Assembly (NCBI GenBank): GCA_033064195.1
Contig: JARBJD010000042.1
Span: 290,090-354,089, forward strand
Origin: Blattamonas nauphoetae
Lineage: Eukaryota > Preaxostyla > Oxymonadida
Reading direction: 5' to 3'
DNA: 64,000 nucleotides
Part shown: positions 21,121 through 33,233 of the stretch, piece by piece
Layout of the letters: each line of letters starts with the position of its first letter
Numbering within the stretch: position 1 is the first letter of the stretch
Translations under genes and position numbers: made by a program
Notes under the pieces: generated by a model
What the model was told of the DNA's origin: nothing
Database searches by the model: none
Seen by the model: only the letters and a program-made list of their open reading frames with translations

Positions 21121-24100
21121 TCACAAAAGCTCTAGCAAGATCTCAACATAGTTCCTGATTGCTTCGTTTTGGTGTTCAGACAGATGCGAAAGAGAATCCT
21201 TTGTCACTGTAGTCCTCACTTGTTCCACGCCACTCTCGTCTTCACATTTCATCAGTTCGCACAGACAAGCAAGAGTTTGGGAGACAACTTGTGTGCTAAC
21301 CGCATCATCTGAGCGAGAAAACACATCAATAATGTTGACAGCGGCATCTGGGAAGTCAATCATGAAAAGGAGTTCTCTGTTTGATGGAGTTACAGCAAGA
21401 CATTTCAGAGCAGCGACTGCCTTTCCCACAACATGTGCGTTTGATGACGCCAGCGCCGATTGAAGGACGAGGAGGATGCGTCGGAAGTCGTCGGGGAGGG
21501 TTTGTGCGGAGTGGATGAAAACCAGGCTGGTTGCACATGCGAGGAGAGTTCTGTTCCGAGTGACTATTTGTTCAACCTGATCCAGCTGGACAACATCGTC
21601 CTCGTCGAAACTCTCGCCTGTCACTTCCTGCACCGCTTGTCGATCAAATGCTGAGCAGATGGTTGGGAACGGCTCGTCGTCCTCCATCACCACTTCTTCC
21701 CACTCCGAGCTGTCTTCTTGTTCCGTCCGCGCGTTCCTGAGTGCTGTTTCCTGTCGACTGTATTCGATGCATCGTTCGTACAGCGTCATCATCGTCTCAT
21801 CCCAATGGAGCTCTTTCATTTCTTGGAAGGATGGATGAAGGGGTCGGTCTTGACTTGATGTGTCGCCTCTACAGCTCGAGGCTTGTTGGAGTCGCCATTC
21901 ACCAGAAATGACGTCATCGACGACGATTGCGCTGTTGGACGAGATGTCGGTGTCGGGATGGAGCAGAAATCGTGCCGCTGCTTTCACACTGCCGAGGTCA
22001 CCAAGGGATTCCAGTTCTTCGTCTTGTCCGCATTCAACACAGATTTCAAAAAGAAGAGAAGTTGCGTGTCGAATGAGGTCAGAGTGATCGTTGTTGTTGA
22101 TGTTCAATTCACGAAGAATGGCCACCACAGGGACAGCAATGTTGCTGAACATGATCTCGTCAGTGCAATGTGAGCAATCTGCCAAAACATGTGTTGCGAG
22201 AGACATGATCAGGCACGCCCAGAGGCGTAGAGTTTCCGAAGGCGGGACTGTCGCTTTGGCTGCTTTTGAAGTTTTGTTGATTCGTTTCGATTTGACGAGG
22301 GTTGAGAGAAATTGATTCATTCTGGATAAGAAGCCGTCCGAGACAGCTGCCTGCTTTGTTTCTTTGGAAGCGAAGGGAATGTCATCCAAGGCGAGGATGA
22401 GGAAGGGGAGAGCGTCAGCGAACTTTGGGGTTGCGATGGCGAGCTTGAGATGAGAATCGGCTGACGAGGAGAGGGAGAGGGGGAACAGAAAGTGACGAAA
22501 CAGAAAGAGATGAAACAGAAAGAGATGAAACAGAAAGAGATGAAACAGAAAGAGACGAAACAGACCTGTGTCTTCCGACAATCCACGCAGAGCAAAACGA
22601 GCGTTGTCGCAGTGTTGCGTGTTGGGGACAGCATGCTCAACAAACGAGAGATAAAGAAGAATCTGGTGAAACTTGGCCGGGAGCTCAGAATGCCTATACA
22701 TCAGTGCCAGACACACAGCAGAGTGGAGGGCACACATGTCGTGCTTTCCTTTGACATGTTTGTATTCCCGCTTCGACAGAGGCAGCTGTTGCGTATCGAC
22801 TCGCATGGTCATATCTGCTGACAGCTCGCGTGTGTCTCGAGCAGTGCCTGTGGAATGAGACGTCATGTTCATTTGAGATGGCGTCTCACTCCGCCTCGTT
22901 TCTGATCCACGTGATGTGACCTCTCCCAAACGACCCTCGACTGGCCGGTTCTTCCGAACAGTGTGGAGTCGTCGAAGTTGAATCTGTGAGCAGAACCACG
23001 TTTTATCCAAAGATTGTTGATGTTTGGTGAACACCTTGAAGACAGCCTCATTCCGTCCGCCTTCGCTGAACAGGGCCGTGTCCTCGCCAGACATCACAAT
23101 CAGACCTGTCAAGATGACCAGTGCTGTGTCGACTGTGTTTGGATCCTTCGCGTTCAGGGAAGCGATGAGGACATCCACGACACCCGCCTCAATCACTGTC
23201 TTCATCTGCGAAATGCGTCCAAACGTGAACGCATGCAAAGCAGACAGCATCGACGGTGACACGTTTTCACCAGCCGACGAGATGACAGCGATGAGTGTTG
23301 TGTGGAGTTTCGCAGAGATCATTCGATCAATGATCTTCGCAGCAAGCGCATTCCCATCGCAGATGTCGTGGATGATGTGGCAACAGATGTGAGTGACGGG
23401 ATCGGACGGGTCAGCATGGTTTGGGCAGGCGGGTGTTGTGGTGATTTTGAGGAGCGTGTGTATATCTTCGAAAAGAGGTGTTTTGAGGGAGAGCGTGGAT
23501 TCGGTCTCGTCGCTGGCGTATTTCAAGAATAGCTCGAACCATTCAAGCGTTCCGCGGAGTGTGGAGAGGAGGATGTGTTGGGATGGGTTGAGAGAGGAGA
23601 GCGATGTGTCGATGAACAAAGAGGGAAGGGGAAGTGCACTGAAGTCCTCGTGTGGGATCAGCCCATGGATACTCTGAATCAGCATCTCTCCCTCTGTCAG
23701 TGACAACGCCCGGAGAGCGAAAGACACCGGCGAGGAACGAGCAGGGACGAGAGATGTGTCTGCTGCCGATTTCGCGAGGATGGGGAGGATGACGAGATGG
23801 TCTTTTGGGAGCGAGGTGCCTTTAAAGAGATACGCGACGGAGCATGCCGAATTAAGAGCAATCTCCCACTCAATCCCTCGTGCAAATATTGGCTTCTTCT
23901 GTTTATCTGTCGGTAAGACAGGTTCAGCATATCCTCCTTTGACGAGATCTAGCAGAACCTGAAATCCGCCCTCCAGTTCATCGAAGGCTTGTTTGAAGGC
24001 GTTTGGATGGTCGTCCCTGTCGTTCGGATCAATCCCTGTCATCGTCAGCAACATCAACGTCTCTGTTGCCTTCTCCCTCACGCCCTCCGATTTGTGGGTG

Positions 24101-25454
24101 CAAAGTCGAACAACAGCCTCAGCGGAAGGGGTTGTTGTGAACAGGAACTGCCTCAATTCAGGCGACGAGAACACAACAATTCGGTGGATGGCCTGTGCGT
24201 GGATTGTCGTGATGAGGTCCACATCTGGACACGATATCACCGCTCCGACGAGCAGAGCAAACATGGACGGCGCCGGGTGACTCTTCGGTTGTGGATTTTC
24301 AGTCGCAAAGAACGAGACGAGTCGCGGGAGAGAGCGGACGAGATGGTAAACAATAGTCGCTACAGACTGGCTGATAATTGCGTTGAACTCCTTCTCTTCG
24401 AAGAGGAGCAGACGCAGGGACTGGACGAGGCTGCCTCGCTGGACAGATTTCCGAAGTTCGTTCGTGCCGACGTTGGGGATGAGCTCGGACAGGGTTGCGA
24501 GCGTTCCGACGGCATCCCAGACAGTTGTTGCTTCTTTCAGGTCCATACAGAGATCGAGGATAGAAACTGAGTTTGTGAGGAGAGGGATGATTCTGCGGTG
24601 GGAGAGAAGGGATTTAAGGGTCGGGCGTTCGGATTTTTTCTGAAAAGAGGATGGAAATGAAGAGACGATACTAATTTCAAGAGCTTGTAGATAAGTTCAC
24701 GGATATCGTCAGAATAATATCGAGGAAGAGGTTTAGGAGGAGTGCTGTCTAAAGTGGCCCGTTTTCCCTCAAATGGATGTTCGAAGGAGAGGAGTTCGTA
24801 GAGGAGGACACCCACCGAGAATAAGTCGGATTGGATACTTCCAAAATTGGTTGCAGTCACTTCGGGAGCAATATAATTCCGAGTGTTGAGTATCGTAGGA
24901 TCAACTTTGACCAATGTGATCAAAAATGCATCCGTAAGCCGAACGACAAAATTTTGACCAATTATGACGTTTTCTGCTCGTAAATTGCCGTGGAACATAT
25001 GCATCTCATCCAAGACCTTAAGACTGCTCAATATTTGGACGAGGACATTCCAAATGCGCTAAACGAAGAGATGAAAATGAGGCTATGTCGATACATCTTC
25101 AAAAATTTGAGTTTCCTTTTGTTTTTCTTCGGAAATGTATTCTTTGAGAGTTCCGTGCTGGGTAAAAGGAGTGACACAATAGTACTTTCCGTTCTCATGT
25201 CGAAAATCAACAATGGGATTGATGGAGTTGTGAGCTATGGAACGGAGAGTTCTCAATGACGATTCGAACTTGGGGAGATCAATAATCGTTGATTCGTCAA
25301 TGCTCTTGAGACAGTATGAAAGTTTGTCTCTTTTGCGTTCGATGAGTGTGTTGATTCCGACGATTCCATGTAGGATCGTTCCTTTCTCCTGATCTGAGGG
25401 GAAAATTGAGGGAAATGAGGAGAAAACAAAAATACAGGAATCTGACAAGCTCAT
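21121..25454 (-). CDS. Pseudokinase fused to a long ARM/HEAT-type repeat domain
   Basis: Five exons (introns 42, 36, 32 and 105 nt) sum to 4119 nt, giving 1372 aa. The start MSLSDS at 25454 is the last ATG before the first splice junction. Residues 1-270 form a protein-kinase fold: LSYCLKSID (beta-3 lysine), YYCVTPFTQHGTLKEYI (hinge), FHGNLRAENVII where HRD should be, RLTDAF where DFG should be, NYIAPEV, SDLFSVGVLLYELLSFEHPF and KKSERPTLKSLL. Loss of HRD and DFG marks it as a pseudokinase. About 1100 residues of helical repeats follow (for example HVVGKAVAALKCLAVTPSN), ending LLELL. ULK4-like or lineage-specific signalling scaffold are possibilities. Stop TGA at 21121-21123. Confidence 0.75.
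22461..22565 (-). repeat. Intron built of a 15-bp minisatellite
   Basis: Within the ARM region a 105-nt stretch has GT-AG ends. On the plus strand it contains five near-perfect copies of cagaaagagatgaaa (22486-22560). Read in frame it would encode a hydrophobic Phe/Leu/His run out of character with the flanks, and removing it joins LSEDT to ADSHLKLAIAT. It is therefore more likely an expanded, pyrimidine-rich intron than coding sequence. Confidence 0.7.
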
Positions 25455-25676
25455 GAACAAATTGCAAAGTGTGGCAGAAGTTGTGTAACCCATCATCTTT
25501 TCTCCTTGATCCCCACTTTAAAACATATCCAGTATTCGAACACACTCCTTTAATATCGAAACACCCACAATCGTTGTCAATGATCTTTAATTCATGATTC
25601 CCTCTTTTTCTGCCAACATTTCAAACGACGGGATGATCAAATTCTGTTCTCGACCACATTCTTTAAACGCCTAAGT

Positions 25677-27644
25677 ATGTCGATTGGAAGTAATATTGAT
25701 CCTGATGACGCTCTTTCGCTTATGCATAAGGGTGTGCTGCGTTTTCTCTCCATCAATCCACAATTCTCCCAGGATCCCTCCTTTTGAAGCAGGAAAGCAA
25801 TGGACTGCATCTCCGCTGGATCTGTCTCAACAAAAACAACACCTTTTTGTATTGGTTGAATCCAAAGCGTGATGTCTTGAAAGTTGAACGAGATTCGATG
25901 ATCCCAATTGAAGCCATCGATCGCATAATCATCAGTGCTGAAGCACTCGTTTGTACCTCGTTCTACATATTTCTCATTTTTTTCTCCAATTTTATGTTCG
26001 CATACTTCTCTGTTTATCGCATAGGCCTTAATCGACAGTGAACACAATAGAGAATCCCTCAGACTGTCCACGCTCTCGTTTTCCTTCACCATTCACTACG
26101 GTTCATCACAGGCAGACATTTTCTGTCCCAACAGAAAGTAGATTCATTCCCTCTTCTTCATCACAACCTTCTTTCTTTTCATCTCATTACCCTCCAGCGA
26201 ATTCGAGTTCTGGATCTCTGGGCTCCGTTCTCTCCTTGGGAAGGACAGAGTGATCCAAGCTCAGATCTCAGAAGGCCAAACTTTCCGCTCACACGACGAT
26301 GTTGAGTTTTTGCATTTTCGGATATCAGAGCTCGTTGAACTGACAGATTCGCTTCTACAGGAGGTGGGAGTCATGATGGAAATAAGGGCGCGGCGAGATC
26401 GAGTGATCCAATTTCTCCTCGCTCGTCAAAATGTCTTCATCTTTTTTCTGACAACTCCATCCTCTCTGCCACTTTAGACTATGCACATCAACCAATCGTC
26501 TCTTTCAAGTTCAACATCACCCGAAGATAGTGATTCTCAGAGGATTATTGAGAGATTGCAAGATCGAATCGAGAGGCAAGAAAGTATCATCAAATCCCTG
26601 CAAGATCAGAATCAATCACGCGCAGGAAAGTCAGAAATATCTAATCTTGAACGTCAACTTGAAGCCAAAAATGTTACCATCTCCAACCTCCAACAACGCC
26701 TTGCTGAAGTCGCCATCCATCAGCCAAGGCCAACCACCCCTCTCAGATCAAACAGACGGTCTCGCAGTCGCCAATCTGCATCCAGAGATAATGAGGAAGA
26801 TGTTCTTGGCTTCACTGGGTGGGAGGACGAAGAATATATTGACTACCCGTGTGTCTACAGTGCGGAGAATCCATTTTCCGTAAATGGCACTCATATCGAC
26901 ACATCCCTTCTGAAACAGCGGGAGCAATTTATGGAAAATGAATACTTGCGGGATCAGTCATCATCCGCGTCACGAGCTCAAAGTTCATCGCGACGTCAGC
27001 AAAATACTCATTCTCGCCCAGAGAAAGAAATTGAATCCTCATCAGATTCTTATGATGGAGATCCTGCAGATAGCTACCGACAGTTCAAAGAAAATCTTGC
27101 CAGGCAGCGTTATGAATCTGAGGCATTGAAGCGCCATCCAAAACAGTCACTGGAGAACGACTATGTGTCTGATGAGGAAGAAGAGGAAGAAGAAGAGCAG
27201 GAGGACACAAGTGATTCCTCAGAATATCAAAATATTCGATTGGGAAAGATTGACAAACTTTTCGACATGATCGACGATCTCGCGCGAAAAAGAGGAAGAC
27301 GTTTTACAGAAGAAGAGTTCCATCGCTATTTCAACTTTCTTCAGCGCACGTTCTATCCTGAACTCGCTGATGGACTCCCTCTCCGTCGAACCCTCACACA
27401 ATCTCAACAACGACCATCGTCTTCCCGTGACTATTCAAGAGCCAGTCAAAGGCAAGAATATTATGCTGACAGACCCATATCGAGAGATAGAGCACAGAAT
27501 GCTCCAAGATGGAGCAAATACCGTGTCACGTCGGAACAGCCGTCATCGCGGTCCAGGGAAGATTCGAGGCAACGAAATTCAACACATTTTCGAAGGAATT
27601 ATGAATCTCCCTTTGATGATGATGACACAAGTAGCTCTGATTAA
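25677..27644 (+). CDS. PH-domain protein with coiled coil and disordered tail
   Basis: Five exons (introns 41, 76, 60 and 45 nt) sum to 1746 nt, giving 581 aa. The N-terminal 130 residues form a pleckstrin-homology domain: HKGSLLLKQ, LHLRWICLNKNNTFLYWL, MIPIEAIDRII and the closing EFEFWISGLRSLLG with its invariant Trp. Basic KRD residues in the first loop could bind phosphoinositides. A coiled coil follows (IIERLQDRIERQESII, ISNLERQLEAKN). After it come a Ser/Arg-rich region, an acidic Glu run and a second helical patch (RFTEEEFHRYFNFLQR). The tail is Arg/Ser/Gln-rich and ends DDDDTSSSD. It probably links membranes to a cytoplasmic partner. Upstream and downstream genes are unrelated. Confidence 0.75.
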
Positions 27645-27804
27645 TTTTCTCTGTCCACAACACCTGATTCATTTCTGCTGATGATTTATGATGATCGAAA
27701 CGGCACGCACAAGTAAAGCGTATTGAGACCACAATATTCGCTAAAATAAGGTGTGATGTGTGACGGTCATCTGCAGAGAATGGGTTTGATCACGACACCA
27801 ACTG

Positions 27805-29835
27805 ATGTCAGAGCCCGCAGAAAACACTCAACCTCAAGAATCCACTGAAGTTCAGTATTCAGAAGTGTGGGGTAACCCTGAAATTCAGGACACTCAATTC
27901 ATTGGAATGACCACGTATCAAGCCCTCGAAGCAACAGCTCAAAAGTATCCAGAAAGAAGAGCAATTGGAGGTCGAACTTTCCTCGAAAATGGGGAACGAG
28001 GAGAGTACGAATGGATCTCCTTCCCTCAAATGATCACCAACATCAAGCAACTTGCTCTTGGCATGAAAGAACTCGGATTGAAAAAAGGAGATAGTGTTGG
28101 TATCATGCTTGTGAATCGCCCAGAATGGCCGACAATCGACTATGCATGTTCATCACAGGGATATATTCTTGTTCCCATCTATGATTCATATGGTCCAATC
28201 TCTTGCGAATACATCATCAGAACGACGAACTGCAAGCTGATTTTCACTCAACCATCGACTGTCCCATTCCTCAAGGAAGCAAGCATGAAATGCGATTGTG
28301 TGAACCATATTGTGGTCCTTGACACCACTCCACAGGACTTGGAATTTGTGAACGAAATGGAGAAGAAAGAAGCCACTGAAGAGAACGGAATCGAGGTCCG
28401 TGGATACAACAAGCGATACACTCAAGTCTTTGCCTCTGGAAAAGAGAAACTTGATGCCGAACCCACTCAACGTGTTGATGAGCCGGAGTGCAATTACGAC
28501 GACACATTCACCATTGTTTACACTTCAGGAACCACTTCACTCCCCAAAGGTGCTTGCTTGTCACATAGAACCATGAACGCTGCTCGCCGCTCCCTCGCTA
28601 GTCGAATGATCACTTCAATCTACCCTGACAACATCGTAACTCAAGATACTTACATGTCGTACCTCCCCCTCGCCCATATCCTCGAAAGAAACGTCGAATT
28701 CTTTGCTCTGACCAACGGAGACTGTGTGGGATACTTCTCGGGATCGATGGCGGGTGTCGTGAAAGATCTCGGAGTTCTGAAACCCACAGTCACTGCTGTC
28801 GTGCCCCGCGTGTTGTCCAAAATCTACGCTGCTGTTACTGCAAATATTGCCAAGAAGGGATTCTTCGCACGAATGTTTGTGAAGCGTGCCATGGACGCCA
28901 AAGGCAAGGAACAAATCACAGGCAAGCCAATGTCGAATTTCCTCAAAAATATTTTGGCAAATGTTGAAGCAACCTTCGGTGGCCGACTGCGCGTTATATT
29001 TAATGGCTCAGCTCCTGTCAACCCGACTATCGCCGAATTCCTGTCTCGCTGCATGCATTGCCGAATCTGGGATGGATATGGAATCACAGAGCTTGGTGGA
29101 GTGTGCTGTGCCCAACAATGGACAGATCGTTCCTTCGGGAACTCCGGATTTATATTGGGAGATGTTCTCGCGAAAGTGAAATCACATCCCGAACTTGGAT
29201 ATACAATCGATTCCGATCCAATGCGCGGTGAGATCTGCCTGAAGGGAGAAGCTGTCTTCCAACATTACTACAAGGACGAGGAAGCCACAAAACGGGCCAA
29301 GGACGAGGATGGGTGGTACCACACGGGAGACATCGTGGAAGTCGATAAGGAGAAGCGAGTGAGCATCATTGAACGTGTGAAGAACGTCTTCAAGCTCCAG
29401 CAAGGAGAGTTTGTGCATGTCGAGGATATTGAAGCCGAGCTATCCACGTCAAAACTCATCGCCCAATGCATGGTCCACGGAACGATGCAGATGACAAACC
29501 TGGCCGCAATTGTTGTTCCTGTGAAACCTGCTGTATTGGAATGGGCCAAAACCGCGAAAGTTCCCAACTTCACTTCCACTGGGAACGATGACACTGACTT
29601 CGAGGCTTTGTGCAAAACGCCTGAGGTAAACACTCTGTTGCTGAAGGACATCAGAACAATCCTCCTCGAGTCCCATCGAAAGGGGTATGAAACACCGAAA
29701 ATGATTCACGTCACACCAGTCGAGTTCAACGTAGAAAACGGACAGACCACGCCAACCATGAAATTCAAGAGAGAAAAGATCAGAGAAGCCTACAAACAAC
29801 CCCTTGAGGAGATGGAGAAGCTGTTGTCCAAGTGA
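27805..29835 (+). CDS. Long-chain acyl-CoA synthetase
   Basis: Activates long-chain fatty acids with ATP and CoA to acyl-CoA for lipid synthesis. Intronless, 676 aa, the usual ACSL size. Motifs are the AMP/ATP loop YTSGTTSLPKGA near residue 236, the early YMSYLPLAHILERN, GYGITELGG near 424, the adenylate/pantetheine hinge WYHTGDIVEV near 503, and the ERVKNVFKLQQGEFV gate motif of eukaryotic ACSLs with the conserved KLQQGE. The C-terminal catalytic lysine region (TPTMKFKREKIREAY) is intact. No N-terminal membrane helix or peroxisomal signal is evident. The gene ends 24 bp before the left edge of the 3.6-kb inverted duplication. Confidence 0.95.
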   Translation: MSEPAENTQPQESTEVQYSEVWGNPEIQDTQFIGMTTYQALEATAQKYPERRAIGGRTFLENGERGEYEWISFPQMITNIKQLALGMKELGLKKGDSVGIMLVNRPEWPTIDYACSSQGYILVPIYDSYGPISCEYIIRTTNCKLIFTQPSTVPFLKEASMKCDCVNHIVVLDTTPQDLEFVNEMEKKEATEENGIEVRGYNKRYTQVFASGKEKLDAEPTQRVDEPECNYDDTFTIVYTSGTTSLPKGACLSHRTMNAARRSLASRMITSIYPDNIVTQDTYMSYLPLAHILERNVEFFALTNGDCVGYFSGSMAGVVKDLGVLKPTVTAVVPRVLSKIYAAVTANIAKKGFFARMFVKRAMDAKGKEQITGKPMSNFLKNILANVEATFGGRLRVIFNGSAPVNPTIAEFLSRCMHCRIWDGYGITELGGVCCAQQWTDRSFGNSGFILGDVLAKVKSHPELGYTIDSDPMRGEICLKGEAVFQHYYKDEEATKRAKDEDGWYHTGDIVEVDKEKRVSIIERVKNVFKLQQGEFVHVEDIEAELSTSKLIAQCMVHGTMQMTNLAAIVVPVKPAVLEWAKTAKVPNFTSTGNDDTDFEALCKTPEVNTLLLKDIRTILLESHRKGYETPKMIHVTPVEFNVENGQTTPTMKFKREKIREAYKQPLEEMEKLLSK

Positions 29836-30249
29836 CAACACCAGAAAAAGGCCACTTCCCCTTCAGTGTTTTTCTCTTTAAAAGATATTTGAGAGCTTTT
29901 GGACTTAATTTGGTGATAATTCTCAGCCACTTGTCCACTTGAACCGGAATGCCCTTCTTTTTCCTTCTTTTCGTGAAGAGTACCTTCATAAATCATCGTT
30001 CGGATGCACTCCGACGCATGGATAAAGTTTGGGGTGTCCCACAAGTTGTGATTCTCTGATCGAGTGGGACATCGAAACTCACAGTCTAGTTCATGTGAGA
30101 TGACATGAATCGGAAAACGAGGTTGGATGGAAAGAAACACAGCGATTAATCGCTGAGAAGGGGAAAAATTGTTGAAATTATCCATTTATTCTGATAGAAA
30201 TTTGTTATGGCACGATCAAAAGCATCTTTCATGCTCTCAAGTACTCAAC

Positions 30250-31616
30250 ATGTCTGATTATTCATCACTCTCCTATGATATCCATGTTCTTCCTTTCCTT
30301 CCCCAGACTCACCAAACACTGGAATCGGTGTGGGAATGGCTCGACAACTCAACAATCGATTCACGCCGCTCAGCGGCTCCTTTCTATTGGTTTCATCTTG
30401 TCAACCTCCTCAAACCTTCCACTCAAGAACAGCACTGTGAACCCAATGAAACCGATGACCAATTTAAACACGATGAGCACGATGACCAGGAAGACCGAGA
30501 AGATCAACAATCAACAGCAACTGAAGGAAATAATGAACTCCTGTTGAGTGTCCTTCAAAGACTCACGGCCGTCCTCGACGAGTCCTTCAAAAATAACACG
30601 CCAGTCCCAAACAAGCGTAGTCTCCACTCTTCCCTCTCGCAACTGGCACGGTCTTCGTCGCACGACCCGAAAGTGAAGAAATGTCTTCGTCACTGTCTTG
30701 TTTCGTTGGACAGTGTGAACGAAGATGAGTTCGCTATTGTTGAGACATCACAACTTGACCTGACGGAATCGAAGGATCAAACGATTTCTGAGCTGAAGTC
30801 AAAAATTGATCAAAATGCTGATCTGGAACGAGAAATGGGACAGTTGCGAGCAAACAAAGAATCATATTTGTGTGAGATTGTGTCGCTCCAGCGATCGACG
30901 GAACAGACAGATGAAGAGAACTCGAAGCTCCGAAGTGAGTTGGGGACAACAACACAGAAACTGGAAGAGATCGAACAAGTTCTGATTCATGCCCAGCAAA
31001 CAATGGAGCGGATGAAGAAAGAGATCGCAGAAAAGGAGCAGTTCTACGTGGCTTCGGACGTCATTGTGGCGTACAGCACAGAGCACTTCAGAGTGAGCGA
31101 ATCGACAGTGACTCGAATCAATTCTTCAGGTTATGCTGGCTGCTTCACGGAACCAGTGTCGGAGGGCATTCATCGACTGACGATCCGAAATGTTGGAGCG
31201 AACGTGCGTGTGTACTTCTCTTCATCATACACTCTGTGCTTACTATGTCTTCAGAGATTGGCGTGCTTGACAATGCCGAGTGTCCAACATCTCTCACAAA
31301 GCCAGTCTATGTCTCTCCAAAGGCAGCGATGATGTTCAATAGCGATGGATCTCTCTATTCGGCTGGCAAGCGCCTGGGTCAGAACTCAAAACCTGAACTA
31401 GGGCAGGAGTGGTCGGCAGAGGCTGATTTGGATGAGAGGACACTGCACTTCTTCATCGATCATGTGCAACAGCAACATTACTTCACAAACATTCCCGTCC
31501 CTCTCGTCTTCGCGATCACAACTGACACAAAGGATGCTCAAATTGAGATCACAGCTTGGGAAGAGATGAACGAGTCGCACAAGGCGTTTGAAGGGACTGA
31601 GCACAAACTGGGATGA
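30250..31616 (+). CDS. SPRY/coiled-coil family protein, left copy
   Basis: Two exons joined by a 47-nt intron (gtgtgtac to tcttcag), sum 1320 nt, giving 439 aa from MSDYSSLSYDIHVLPF. An open frame continues upstream to 30169 (MLKLSIYSD), but the start at 30250 is preferred because upstream sequence is equally conserved non-coding flank in both arms. Layout: a short N-terminal domain, an acidic Glu/Asp linker, a helical block (SLHSSLSQLARSSSHD), a coiled coil of about 90 residues (ENSKLRSELGTTTQKLEEI) and a C-terminal SPRY domain (VIVAYSTEHFRV, GIHRLTIRNVGANV, QIGVLDN, GQEWSAEADLDERTLHFFID). It probably binds proteins through SPRY. It is the inverted twin of 31938-33233. Confidence 0.75.
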
Positions 31617-31937
31617 ATTGTTGTCATTCGTCATTGATCTTCTTAACTTCTTTTTTTGGACAGCACTCTCTTTTCTGACAAAATTTTACTTGTCATCGTT
31701 GTCACCAATGTTCTGTTCTATTTGAATGCCTTTTATGTGGGAATTCGAGACGAATTCTGTGAATTTTTGACAAACAAAGAAATGTATGTCCTTATTTCGA
31801 TTCGTTAATGTCCAAAGTTCATAGAATTAGTCTCGAATTCCCACATAAAAGGCATTCAAATAGAACAGAACATTGGTGACAACGATGACAAAACATTTTG
31901 TCAGAAAAGAGAGTGCTGTCCAAAAAAAGAAGAAGAT

Positions 31938-33233
31938 TTATCGAAGATTGTGTCCAAGTCCATAATTTTTCACATGCGACACCTTCAATTCTCCCCAAAA
32001 CGTGATCTCAATCGGAGCGTCTTTCGTTTTCGTGTCGATCGCGAAGACGAGAGGGACAGGAATGTTGATAAAGTGGTTTGCCTGTTGCACACGATCGAGG
32101 AAGAAGTGGAGTGTCCTCTTCTCCATATCTGCCTCTGCCGACCATTCCTGCCCTTCTCGAGGAGACAGATTCCGGATTTCATTCTTTCCTGTTGGGTCCA
32201 GACTTCCATTCGACTTAAGCATCATCGCTGCGTTTGCAGAACCATGCACAAATCTGTTCAAGTAAGTCGGATGGTCGGAAGCGTCACACGCCCCGAAATC
32301 TGGACGAGCGAGCGAACGAATGCACAAACGAGAAGAAAGAACAGGAAACGTGAAGAAGAGAAAGAACACACAGATGTCGCTCGTCCCAAAAGTCCGGATC
32401 GACAGGCGATGAATTCCGGTTGAGACAGGTTTCGTAAAGCAACTGCCCCATTTCCCGCTGATGTTGCTGATATACGATCCACTCAGACGGAAGTGATTCG
32501 GACTGAAAGTGACAATCACATCAGACGCCACGATTTCTTTCGATATCGCATTCAGTCGTGCTTGCATTTCTTTGATGGTCTTCTGTGTCTGAGTCAGATT
32601 CCTCTCGTTCTCTTCCAGTTTCTGTGTCTTTGACGCCAACTCACTTCGCAGTTCATCGTTCTCTCGCTGGCTCTCCTCTTTCTTTTTCTGAAGCATCCTT
32701 ACCACTGAGGTTAATATTGGCTCGTCGGCACGCAACAATTCTGCTGCTTCTTCCAGGTCACCTTGGTTGGTCAACTGCTGTTTCAGCTCAGAAATTGTTT
32801 GATCTTTCGATTCCATCGCAGCCAGCTCCGACGTTTCAACAATACTGAACTGATCCTCGTCCACATTGTCCAACGAAACCAGACAGAGCTGAAGACATTT
32901 CTTCACTTTCGCTTCATGTGACGAAGACTGTGCGAGTTGCGAGAGGGAAGAGTGGAGACTACGCTTGTTTGGGATTGGCTTGTGATTATCGAAGCACTTG
33001 TCGAGGATGGCCGTGAGTCTTTGAAGGACATTCGACAGGAGTTCACTGTGCTGATGTTCTGGGGGAGTTGTGAAGAGAGAGGGAAGGCTGAGCCATTGAA
33101 AAGATTGGACTTTGTCTGATGGAAGGTCGTACTCTTCATCCAACCATTCCAACGCCGATTTCATTGTTTGGTGAGTCTGGGGAAGGAAAGGAAGAACATG
33201 GATATCATAGAAGAGTGATGAATAATCAGACAT
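31938..33233 (-). CDS. SPRY/coiled-coil family protein, right copy
   Basis: Convergent twin of the left copy. From MSDYSSLFYDIHVLPF at 33233, the frame is open throughout. A 72-nt GT-AG stretch (gtgtgttc to ctcgtccag) is a likely in-frame intron, leaving 407 aa. The first 25 residues are nearly identical to the left copy. The linker is shorter and lacks the Glu/Asp run. The coiled coil is SQRENDELRSELASKTQKL, and the SPRY domain has VIVTFSPNHFRLSGS, GIHRLSIRTFG and GQEWSAEADMEKRTLHFFLD. The two proteins differ most in the linker and the SPRY variable loops. I infer duplication followed by divergence, with the ends kept alike by conversion or constraint. Confidence 0.75.
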   Translation of the reverse strand: MSDYSSLFYDIHVLPFLPQTHQTMKSALEWLDEEYDLPSDKVQSFQWLSLPSLFTTPPEHQHSELLSNVLQRLTAILDKCFDNHKPIPNKRSLHSSLSQLAQSSSHEAKVKKCLQLCLVSLDNVDEDQFSIVETSELAAMESKDQTISELKQQLTNQGDLEEAAELLRADEPILTSVVRMLQKKKEESQRENDELRSELASKTQKLEENERNLTQTQKTIKEMQARLNAISKEIVASDVIVTFSPNHFRLSGSYISNISGKWGSCFTKPVSTGIHRLSIRTFGTSDICVFFLFFTFPVLSSRLCIRSLARPDFGACDASDHPTYLNRFVHGSANAAMMLKSNGSLDPTGKNEIRNLSPREGQEWSAEADMEKRTLHFFLDRVQQANHFINIPVPLVFAIDTKTKDAPIEITFWGELKVSHVKNYGLGHNLR

